Assembly (NCBI RefSeq): GCF_026625985.1 | Contig: NZ_CP113116.1 | Span: forward strand, 4,836,001 to 4,900,000 | Direction of reading: 5' to 3' | DNA length: 64,000 nucleotides | From: Mycobacterium sp. Aquia_213 | GTDB taxonomy: Bacteria; Actinomycetota; Actinomycetes; Mycobacteriales; Mycobacteriaceae | Part shown: one piece after another, positions 36,771-44,292 of the stretch | Layout: the number at the start of each line of letters is the position of its first letter | How positions within the stretch are numbered: the stretch's first letter is position 1 | Program-made: the position numbers and the translations under genes | Notes under the pieces: model-generated | Told to the model about the DNA's origin: nothing | Seen by the model: only the letters and a program-made list of their open reading frames with translations | The model's database searches: none

Positions 36771-36789
36771 TTAGGACAGCCTTCACTAA
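36771..36789. promoter_or_regulatory. IdeR-like iron box 2
   Basis: TTAGGACAGCCTTCACTAA agrees with the IdeR consensus at 13 of 19 positions, including both outer arms TTAGG and CTAA. It ends 20 bases before the NRPS start. Two adjacent boxes between divergent mbtA/mbtB-like genes suggest repression of both by iron-loaded IdeR. Confidence 0.7.
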
Positions 36790-36809
36790 TTGCTGAGAGG
36801 TTACACACA

Positions 36810-39800
36810 ATGGGTCGCGGCGGGACGAGTTCACTGAGCGTCCGAGAACAGGTCGCCGAACTGCTCGGCGTCACCCCCGACGCGCTGGACCCCGACGCCG
36901 ACCTTATCGCCTCCGGACTCGACTCGATCCGGATGATGTCGCTGTCCGGGCGGTGGCGACGGCAGGGCATCGACATCGGTTTCGCGTCGCTGGCCGAGAA
37001 CCCCACCGTGTCCGCGTGGACGCGGCTGGTCTCGGCGCTCAGCGAAAGCACGACCAGCGACGACGAACCGGAAGCCGCGGCGCACGACGATGACGGCGGC
37101 GAGACATTTCCCCTGGCGCCCATCCAGCACGCACTGTGGTTGGGCCGCAACGAAGAACAGGCGCTCGGCGGCGTGGCCCCGCACCTCTACGTGGAGTTCG
37201 ACGGCGCGGGCGTCGACCCGGAACGGCTGCGCGACGCGGCGGCCGCGCTTGCCCGCCGCCATCCGATGCTGCGGGTGGAGATCCTGCCTGACGGCACCCA
37301 GCGGATCACCGACCGCACGCTGCCGGTCGCGGTGATCGACCTGCGTGACCTCGACGCCGCCGCGGAACAGCAGCGGCTGGACGAGATCCGGGACGCGAAA
37401 TCTCATCAGATCCTGCACGGCGTGGTCCTCGAAATCGCGCTGACGCTAATGTCCGACGGGCGCACCCGCCTGCATGTCGACATGGACATGTCGGCCGCCG
37501 ACGCCGTCAGTTACCGCAACTTCATGGCCGACCTGGCCGTGTTCTACCGCGGCGGCGACCTGCCCGAGCTGGGCTACACCTATCGGCAGTACCGGGCCAC
37601 GCTGACGGCCGCCACCCCGGTATCCGAGGACGACCGTCGGTGGTGGGCCGAACGCGTGCCGGACCTGCCCGAACCGCCGTCACCCCCGCTGGTGCCCCCG
37701 TCCGAGCAGGCCAATCCGCGCCGCAATATCCGGCTCTGGCACTACTTCGACGCCGACATCCGCGAGGCGCTGCTGGCCGCGGCGCACAAGCGTGGCATCA
37801 CCCCGGCGATGGCGATCGCCGCGTCCTACGCCGGGACGCTGGCCCGCTGGTCCACCAATTCGCGCTTCCTGCTGAACCTGCCGATGTTCGGCCGCGAGCC
37901 GTTCCACCCCGACGTCGACAAACTCGTCGGCGATTTCACCACGTCGCTGCTGCTCGACGTCGACCTCACCGAGGCGCCGACGGCGGCGGCCCGGGCCCGC
38001 GCCTTGCAGGAGTCGCTGCACGCCAGCGCCCTGCACTCCAGCTACTCGGGGCTGTCGATCCTGCGCGACCTGACCCGGCACCGCGGCATGCCCACGCTGG
38101 CGCCGTTCGTGTTCACCAGTGGACTCGGGCTCGGCGACCTGTTCGACGGCGAAGTCACCGAGCAGTTCGGGAAGTGCGTCTGGCACATCTCGCAGGGGCC
38201 GCAGGTGTTGCTGGACTCCCAGGCCACCCCGTTCGACGGCGGCCTACTGGTCAACTGGGACGTCCGCGCCGACGCGTTCCGGCCGGGTGTGGCCGACGCG
38301 ATGTTCGCCTATCACGTCGCCGAGCTGATCCGGCTGGCCAACGACGACGACGCCTGGGAGGCGCTCGACCCACCCGCACTCCCGGCCGAACAGCGCGCCG
38401 TGCGCGCCGACCTCAACGGCGCGACCACCGTGCCGAGTGGAGAAGCGTTGCACGACGGCTTCTTTCGGTCCGCCGCCGCGCACCCCGACGCGCCCGCGGT
38501 GTACAGCAGCCTGGGCGACCTCAGCTACGCGCAGTTGCGCGAGCAAGTCCTTGCCGTGTGCGCGACGTTGCGGGCGCGCGGGGTGGGACGCGGTGATGCG
38601 GTCGCGGTGCTGGGCCCCAAGACCGCCGAGCAGATCCCGGCGCTGCTGGGCATTCACGCCGCCGGCGGTGTGTACCTGCCGATCGGCGTCGACCAACCGG
38701 CCGACCGGGCCGCCCGCATCCTGGGCGGCGCGGGTGTCCACTCGGCACTGGTGTGTGGCCCCCGCACGCCCGGGCTCGACGAACTGCCGGTGCCCGCGCT
38801 GACCGTATCGGAAGCCGTCGCGCAGGGCCTGCCCGGCTCCGCCGCCACCGCGCCGGCCGCCATCGATCCCGCCGACGTGGCGTACGTGCTGTTCACCTCG
38901 GGCTCCACCGGCGAACCCAAGGGTGTGGAAGTCAGCCACGACGCCGCGATGAACACCGTCGAGTTCATCAACTCCCACTTCGACATCGGTGCCGACGATC
39001 GATGCCTGGCGCTGTCCACCCTGGAATGCGACATCTCGGTGCTGGACATTTTCGGAATGCTGCGCGCGGGCGGCTCGATCGTGGTGGTGGACGAGGAGCA
39101 GCGGCGCGATCCCGACGCCTGGGCGCGGATGATCGAACAACACCGGGTCACCGTGCTGCACTGGTTGCCCGGCTGGCTCGAAATGCTGGTCGCGGTGAAC
39201 TCGGGACGGATCTCGTCGGTGCGCGTGGTGCCCACCGGCGGCGACTGGGTGCGTACCGAGATGGTGCGGGCGCTGCGCGCCCAGGCGCCGCGGGTCCGCG
39301 TCGCCGGACTGGGCGGCGCCACCGAGACGGCCATTCACAACACCATCTGCGAGCCCGGCGAGTTGCCGCCGCATTGGGCCGCCGTGCCGTTCGGCCACCC
39401 GTTGCCGAACAACGGTTGCCGCGTGGTGGCGGCGGACGGGTCCGACTGTCCGGACTGGGTTCCCGGCGAATTCTGGGTCGGCGGTCGCGGCATCGCCCGC
39501 GGCTACCGCGGCCGGCCGGACCTGACGGACGGCAAGTTCGTCGAGCACGACGGTAAGAACTGGTATCGCACCGGCGATTTGGCGCGGTATCTGCCCGACG
39601 GAACGCTGGAGTTCGTCGGCCGCGCCGACCACCGGGTCAAGATCAGCGGCTACCGGGTCGAACTCGGTGAGGTCGAGGGAGCGCTGAACCGGCTGGAGTC
39701 GGTGGACGGCGCCGTGGCCGCGGTGGTCCCGGTCGCCGGGGACACCAAACGCGAGCAGTTGGCGGCGCTGGTTCGGGTCACCGATCCCGCGTTGACGCCG

Positions 39801-40310
39801 GCGCATCTCACGGCCGCGGTTTCCGGATTCGTGCCCCCGCACATGGTTCCCGACGTCATCGTGCTGGTCCCCGAGATCCCGTACACCGTCGGCGGGAAGA
39901 TCGACCGGAAGCTGGCGGGTGAGCTGCTCTCGCGCGCCGTGCAGGAGCGCGCCGCCGATACCGTGACGGGCCAACGGGCGGCGTCGACGCCGCTGGAACG
40001 GGCGCTGGCCGACATCACCGCCAGTCTGCTGAGGGTCCAGGCGGTAAGCGCCGACGACGATTTCTTCGGCCTCGGCGGAGATTCGGTGCTGGCCACACAG
40101 TTGGTCGCCCGGGTGCGGGCCTGGCTGGACACCCCCACCGTGATGGTTGCCGACATCTTCGCCGCACGCAGTGTGTCGGCGCTGGCCGCGCTGCTGGAGG
40201 GCCGCGAACCGGGCAGCGATCGACTGCCCCAGGTGGCCGAGGTCTACCTCGAAGTGGCGGAGATGGAACAAAACGAGGTGGCCTCCGCCCTCGACTCAAC
40301 GGCCTCCTGA
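36810..40310 (+). CDS. MbtB-like non-ribosomal peptide synthetase (ArCP-Cy-A-PCP)
   Basis: The 1166-aa product starts with an aryl-carrier domain (Ser39 in GLDSIRMMSL). A heterocyclisation domain follows, with the diagnostic DxxxxDxxS motif at residues 226-234 (DMSAADAVS). The adenylation domain has LFTSGSTGEPKG (694-705), YRTGDLARY and Lys1030. A PCP ends the protein (Ser1092 in GGDSVLATQL). It should receive an aryl acid from the divergent ligase and join it to a cyclised Ser, Thr or Cys. MbtB of M. tuberculosis is, as I recall, about 250 residues longer with a C-terminal thioesterase, which is absent here. The adenylation pocket begins DIS-VLD and could not be assigned to one amino acid. 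Start ATG 36810. Confidence 0.9.
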   Translation: MGRGGTSSLSVREQVAELLGVTPDALDPDADLIASGLDSIRMMSLSGRWRRQGIDIGFASLAENPTVSAWTRLVSALSESTTSDDEPEAAAHDDDGGETFPLAPIQHALWLGRNEEQALGGVAPHLYVEFDGAGVDPERLRDAAAALARRHPMLRVEILPDGTQRITDRTLPVAVIDLRDLDAAAEQQRLDEIRDAKSHQILHGVVLEIALTLMSDGRTRLHVDMDMSAADAVSYRNFMADLAVFYRGGDLPELGYTYRQYRATLTAATPVSEDDRRWWAERVPDLPEPPSPPLVPPSEQANPRRNIRLWHYFDADIREALLAAAHKRGITPAMAIAASYAGTLARWSTNSRFLLNLPMFGREPFHPDVDKLVGDFTTSLLLDVDLTEAPTAAARARALQESLHASALHSSYSGLSILRDLTRHRGMPTLAPFVFTSGLGLGDLFDGEVTEQFGKCVWHISQGPQVLLDSQATPFDGGLLVNWDVRADAFRPGVADAMFAYHVAELIRLANDDDAWEALDPPALPAEQRAVRADLNGATTVPSGEALHDGFFRSAAAHPDAPAVYSSLGDLSYAQLREQVLAVCATLRARGVGRGDAVAVLGPKTAEQIPALLGIHAAGGVYLPIGVDQPADRAARILGGAGVHSALVCGPRTPGLDELPVPALTVSEAVAQGLPGSAATAPAAIDPADVAYVLFTSGSTGEPKGVEVSHDAAMNTVEFINSHFDIGADDRCLALSTLECDISVLDIFGMLRAGGSIVVVDEEQRRDPDAWARMIEQHRVTVLHWLPGWLEMLVAVNSGRISSVRVVPTGGDWVRTEMVRALRAQAPRVRVAGLGGATETAIHNTICEPGELPPHWAAVPFGHPLPNNGCRVVAADGSDCPDWVPGEFWVGGRGIARGYRGRPDLTDGKFVEHDGKNWYRTGDLARYLPDGTLEFVGRADHRVKISGYRVELGEVEGALNRLESVDGAVAAVVPVAGDTKREQLAALVRVTDPALTPAHLTAAVSGFVPPHMVPDVIVLVPEIPYTVGGKIDRKLAGELLSRAVQERAADTVTGQRAASTPLERALADITASLLRVQAVSADDDFFGLGGDSVLATQLVARVRAWLDTPTVMVADIFAARSVSALAALLEGREPGSDRLPQVAEVYLEVAEMEQNEVASALDSTAS

Positions 40311-40416
40311 CTACCCGCAATCTCCTTATTCCGGCCTGACCTGCCGCTTTACGGTGGGAATTCGCCGTGCCCCCAACCACTTGCCGAAACTGTAGCCATC
40401 CGACTACACTCTGGGT

Positions 40417-40430
40417 TAGTCAACTGACTA
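40417..40430. promoter_or_regulatory. Inverted repeat upstream of the alkylsulfatase gene
   Basis: TAGTCAACTGACTA has six-base arms TAGTCA/TGACTA with a two-base centre, 30 bases before the alkylsulfatase start. In M. tuberculosis the orthologue Rv3406 is repressed by the divergent TetR protein Rv3405c, but no such regulator gene lies here. The site may be a retained operator. Confidence 0.55.
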
Positions 40431-40460
40431 CACCCAAGGATTCAAGCAAGGATGACAGCC

Positions 40461-41363
40461 ATGACAGACCAGATAACCGTCACCAAGCTGGGCAGCCGGA
40501 TCGGCGCTCGGGTCGACGGGGTGCACCTCGGCGGCGACCTCGACCCGGCCGCCGTCGAGGAGATCCGCCGGGCGTTGCTGACCCACAAAGTCATCTTCTT
40601 CCGCGGCCAGCACCACCTCGATGACCAGCAGCAGCTGGCATTCGGTGGGTTGCTGGGCACACCCGTCGGCCATCCGGCGGCCGGTGCGCTCGCGGCTAAG
40701 GGCGCGCCGGTCATCACGCCGATCAACTCGGAATACGGCAAGGCCAACCGCTGGCACACCGACGTCACCTTCGCCGCGAACTACCCGGCGGCCTCGATCC
40801 TGCGGGCGGTCACCCTGCCCCGCTACGGCGGCTCAACGCTGTGGGCCTCGACGGCCGCCGCCTACGAGGACCTGCCCGAGTCACTCAAGTGCCTCGTCGA
40901 AAACCTGTGGGCACTGCACAGCAACCGCTACGACTACATCACCGCCGAAGCCGTTCTGTCGATGAGCGACGCGCAGCGGGCGTTCCGGCAGGCGTTCGAG
41001 AAGCAGGACTTCCAGACCAAACACCCGGTCGTGCGGGTGCATCCGGAGACCGGTGAGCGCACCCTGATCGCGGGCAATTTCGTGCGCAACTTCATCGGCC
41101 TGGACAGCCAAGAGTCAATCGCGCTACTGCAGCTGCTGCAACGTCGAATCACTAAGCCCGAGAACACTATTCGCTGGCACTGGGAGTCGGGCGATGTCGC
41201 CATCTGGGACAACCGGGCCACCCAGCACCGGGCGATCGACGACTACGACGACCAGCCGCGGCTGATGCACCGGGTCACGCTGATGGGCGATGTGCCGGTC
41301 AACGTGCACGGCGAGCGCAGCTGCGTGGTCAAGGGCGCACCACTCGCGGTGATCGCGAGCTAG
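40461..41363 (+). CDS. Fe(II)/2-oxoglutarate-dependent alkylsulfatase (TauD family, Rv3406-like)
   Basis: The 300-aa product is a TauD-type dioxygenase that cleaves alkyl sulfate esters to aldehyde and sulfate. The iron triad is visible: His and Asp in RWHTDVTF and the distal His in RATQHRAIDDYD, with the 2-oxoglutarate Arg in RLMHRVTLMGD. The ATG at 40461 is preferred because AAGGA lies eight bases before it and MTDQITVTKLG matches the orthologue; an ATG at 40452 is also in frame. It overlaps the convergent choD stop by a few bases. Confidence 0.93.
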   Translation: MTDQITVTKLGSRIGARVDGVHLGGDLDPAAVEEIRRALLTHKVIFFRGQHHLDDQQQLAFGGLLGTPVGHPAAGALAAKGAPVITPINSEYGKANRWHTDVTFAANYPAASILRAVTLPRYGGSTLWASTAAAYEDLPESLKCLVENLWALHSNRYDYITAEAVLSMSDAQRAFRQAFEKQDFQTKHPVVRVHPETGERTLIAGNFVRNFIGLDSQESIALLQLLQRRITKPENTIRWHWESGDVAIWDNRATQHRAIDDYDDQPRLMHRVTLMGDVPVNVHGERSCVVKGAPLAVIAS

Positions 41364-43105
41364 CCGGCGTCGGCGGTCGAGGTGACCGGATCAATCGGCA
41401 GCCAGCGCAGCGCGCCGGGCGCGTCGGCCGGCACCACGGGGTGCTTCGGCGCGATCGGGTCCAGCCGGCGGTAGGTATCGCCCTGCAGCGGCCGCAGATC
41501 GTTCTCGCCCTTGTTCGGCCACAGCGAGGCGGCGCGCTCGGCTTGCGCGGTGATCGACAGCGACGGGTTGACGCCCAGATTCGCCGAGATCGCGGCACCG
41601 TCCACCACCAGCAGCGACGGATAGCCGTAGACGCGGTGATAGGGATCGATGACTCCCCGATCGGGGCCGTCGCCGATCACCGCGCCGCCGAGGAAGTGTG
41701 CGGTCAGCGGAATGTTGAACAGCTCACCCCAGGTCCCGCCGGCGACGCCGTCGATCTTGGCCGCGATGCGGCGGGTGACCTCGTTGCCCACCGGGATCCA
41801 CGACGGATTCGGCTCGCCGTGCCCCTGCTTGCTGGAATACCAGCGGATGCCCAGCTTTCCGCGCTTGGTGAACGTGGTAATCGAGTTGTCCAGGTGCTGC
41901 ATCACGAGCGCGATCACCGTGCGTTCGCTCCAGCGGCTGGGATTGAGCAGCCGCAACATCTTGCGCGGATCCTCGCCGGCGTTGTCGAACAGCTGCCTCC
42001 AGCGCGGCACGTCCGTGCCTTGCGGGCCGGGGCCGTCGGTCATCAAGGTCTGCAGCAACCCCATCGCGTTGGAGCCCTTGCCGTAACGGACGGGTTCGAT
42101 GTGGGTGTCGGAAGTCGGGTGAATCGACGACGTGATCGCCACGCCGTGCGTCAGGTCCAGATCCGGGGACACGTTCAGCCGTCCCGCACCCACGATCGAT
42201 TCCGAGTTGGTCCGGGTCAGGAAGCCCAAACGCGTTGAGAGACGGGGCAATCGGCCCTTGTCGCGCATGTTGAACAGCAGATGCTGCGTCCCCCAGGTGC
42301 CTGCGGCCAGGATCAGGTGGCTCGCGGTGTACGTGCGCCGGTCGCGGCGCAGCCAGCTTCCGGTGCGAACGGTGCGAACCTCCCACAGCCCGTCGGAGCG
42401 CTGCTCGAAATTCTTCACCGTCGTCATCGGAATGACTTGTGCCCCAGCCGATTCCGCGAGGCCGAGGTAGTTCTTCAGCAGCGTGTTCTTGGCGCCGTAG
42501 CGGCAGCCCGTCATGCAGCAGCCGCATTCCAGGCAGCCGGTGCGGTCGGGGCCTGCGCCGCCGAAGAACGGGTCCGGCACCGTCTGTCCGGGCGTTTTGG
42601 TGCCGTCGGGCCCGAAGAACACCCCGACCGGGGTGGGCACGAAGGTGTCTCCGCAGCCCATCTCGTCGGCGACTTCTTTGACGATGCGGTCGGCGTCGGT
42701 GAACGTCGGGTTCTCGACCACGCCCAGCATCCGCTGCGCCTGCCGGTAGTGCGGCATCAGCTCGCTACGCCAGTCGGTGATGTGCTTCCACTGCTGATCG
42801 TTGAAGAACGGATCCGGCGGCACGTACAGCGTGTTGGCGTAGTTCAACGACCCGCCGCCCACCCCGGCGCCGGCCAGAATCATCACGTTTTTCAGCGGGT
42901 GAATCCGCTGAATGCCGTAGCAACCGAGCCTGGGCGCCCACAGGAACTTGCGCAGATCCCACGACGTCTTGGCGAACTCGTCGTCGGAGTAGCGCCGGCC
43001 GGCCTCCAAAACGCCTACCCGGTAACCCTTTTCGGTTAACCGCAGCGCGCTGACACTGCCGCCGAACCCCGAACCAATGATCAGGACGTCATAATCTGGC
43101 TTCAT
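41360..43105 (-). CDS. choD: GMC-family oxidoreductase ChoD (annotated cholesterol oxidase)
   Basis: The 581-aa flavoprotein begins with the FAD-binding motif YDVLIIGSGFGGSVSALRL and has GAGVGGGSLNYAN and a C-terminal DGAAISANLGVNPSLSI, as in Rv3409c. A cysteine cluster TGCLECGCCMTGC in the substrate domain is unusual for a simple cholesterol oxidase and suggests an iron-sulfur-like or metal site, common to this branch. The name is traditional; the true substrate of this family is disputed. The ATG at 43105 has GGTGGGG upstream; a GTG at 43111 is possible. Confidence 0.92.
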   Translation of the reverse strand: MKPDYDVLIIGSGFGGSVSALRLTEKGYRVGVLEAGRRYSDDEFAKTSWDLRKFLWAPRLGCYGIQRIHPLKNVMILAGAGVGGGSLNYANTLYVPPDPFFNDQQWKHITDWRSELMPHYRQAQRMLGVVENPTFTDADRIVKEVADEMGCGDTFVPTPVGVFFGPDGTKTPGQTVPDPFFGGAGPDRTGCLECGCCMTGCRYGAKNTLLKNYLGLAESAGAQVIPMTTVKNFEQRSDGLWEVRTVRTGSWLRRDRRTYTASHLILAAGTWGTQHLLFNMRDKGRLPRLSTRLGFLTRTNSESIVGAGRLNVSPDLDLTHGVAITSSIHPTSDTHIEPVRYGKGSNAMGLLQTLMTDGPGPQGTDVPRWRQLFDNAGEDPRKMLRLLNPSRWSERTVIALVMQHLDNSITTFTKRGKLGIRWYSSKQGHGEPNPSWIPVGNEVTRRIAAKIDGVAGGTWGELFNIPLTAHFLGGAVIGDGPDRGVIDPYHRVYGYPSLLVVDGAAISANLGVNPSLSITAQAERAASLWPNKGENDLRPLQGDTYRRLDPIAPKHPVVPADAPGALRWLPIDPVTSTADAG

Positions 43106-43121
43106 CCCCACCAGTATGAAC

Positions 43122-43135
43122 TTACCGGCCGGTAA
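43122..43135. promoter_or_regulatory. Perfect 14-base palindrome between guaB3 and choD
   Basis: TTACCGGCCGGTAA is fully self-complementary with no loop, and lies 16 bases before the choD start. Absence of a loop and of a T tract argues for a protein-binding site rather than a terminator. The factor is unknown. Confidence 0.6.
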
Positions 43136-43146
43136 CGAGCCAGCCC

Positions 43147-44292
43147 CTAAATGCCGACGGTGAGGCCGACCTTCTGGAATTCCTTGAGGTCGCAGTAGCC
43201 GGCCTTGGCCATCGATCGGCGCAGGCCACCGACCAGGTTGAGGCTGCCGAACGGGTCGTCGGACGGCCCGTTGAGCACCTGCTCGAGCGGCGGGCGCTCA
43301 CCGACCGCGATCTGCAGCAGCGCCCCGCGCGGCAACGACGGGTGCGCCGCCGCGGCCGGCCAGAACCACCCGCCACCGAGCGCCTCGTCGCTTACGGCCA
43401 GCGGAGTGCCCAGCACCACCGCGTCGGCACCGCAGGCGATGGCCTTGGCCAGCTCGCCGGACGTGTGGATGTCGCCGTCGGCCAGCACGTGCACGTAGCG
43501 GCCGCCGGTCTCGTCGAGGTATTCGCGGCGCGCGGCCGCGGCGTCGGCGATCGCGGTGGCCATCGGAACGCTGATGCCCAGCACCTCGTCGCTGGTGGTC
43601 ACGCCCCTAGTGGAGCCGTAGCCGACGATGACGCCGGCGGCGCCGGTGCGCATCAGGTGCAGTGCGGTGCGGTGATCGAGCACACCGCCCACGACCACCG
43701 GCACATCGAGTTCGGAGATGAAGGTCTTCAGGTTGAGCGGTTCGCCGTTGGAGGCGACACGCTCGGCCGAGATGATGGTGCCCTGGATGACCAGCAAGTC
43801 AATGCCGGCCTGCAGCAACACGGGGGTGAGCGACTGCGCGTTCTGCGGGCTGATGCGCACCGCGGTGGTCACGCCGGCCTCACGGATGCTGGCCACCGCG
43901 GCGCCCAGCAGGTCCGGGTTCAGCGGCGCCGCGTGCAGCTCCTGCAGCAGCCGGATCGACGCCGAAGGCTCGGGCTCCTTTTCGGCGGCCTCGACCAGCT
44001 GCGCGATCTTGGCCTTGACGTCGGCGTGCCGGCCGATCAGGCCCTCGCCGTTGAGCACGCCCAGCCCGCCGAGCCGGCCCAGTTCGATCGCGAACTCCGG
44101 CGACACCAACGCGTCGGTCGGGTGTGCCACCACGGGGATCTCGAACCGGTAGGCGTCCAGCTGCCAGGTGGTCGACACGTCCTGCGACGAGCGGGTGCGC
44201 CGGGACGGGACGATGCTGACTTCGCTGAGCTCGTAGGTGCGACGGGCGACTCTGCCCATGCCGATCTCGACCATGTTCAGTTCGCTGCTCAC
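43147..44292 (-). CDS. guaB3: IMP dehydrogenase-related protein GuaB3
   Basis: The 381-aa product has the IMPDH/GMP reductase barrel but lacks the CBS pair. It shows VVGGVLDHRTALHLMRTGAAGVIVGYG and ADGDIHTSGELAKAIACGADAVVLG for phosphate binding. The catalytic GSICTTR loop of GuaB2 is replaced by VGYGSTRGVTT, without a Cys. It corresponds to Rv3410c, whose own activity is uncertain. The GTG at 44292 overlaps the guaB2 stop (GTGA); ATG at 44274 gives the shorter MVEIGMGR start. Confidence 0.93.
   Translation of the reverse strand: MSSELNMVEIGMGRVARRTYELSEVSIVPSRRTRSSQDVSTTWQLDAYRFEIPVVAHPTDALVSPEFAIELGRLGGLGVLNGEGLIGRHADVKAKIAQLVEAAEKEPEPSASIRLLQELHAAPLNPDLLGAAVASIREAGVTTAVRISPQNAQSLTPVLLQAGIDLLVIQGTIISAERVASNGEPLNLKTFISELDVPVVVGGVLDHRTALHLMRTGAAGVIVGYGSTRGVTTSDEVLGISVPMATAIADAAAARREYLDETGGRYVHVLADGDIHTSGELAKAIACGADAVVLGTPLAVSDEALGGGWFWPAAAAHPSLPRGALLQIAVGERPPLEQVLNGPSDDPFGSLNLVGGLRRSMAKAGYCDLKEFQKVGLTVGI

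Noticed and set aside
38244..40271. 675-residue open frame opposite the NRPS gene
   Set aside because: It has no domain features, whereas the plus strand carries Cy, A and PCP motifs.
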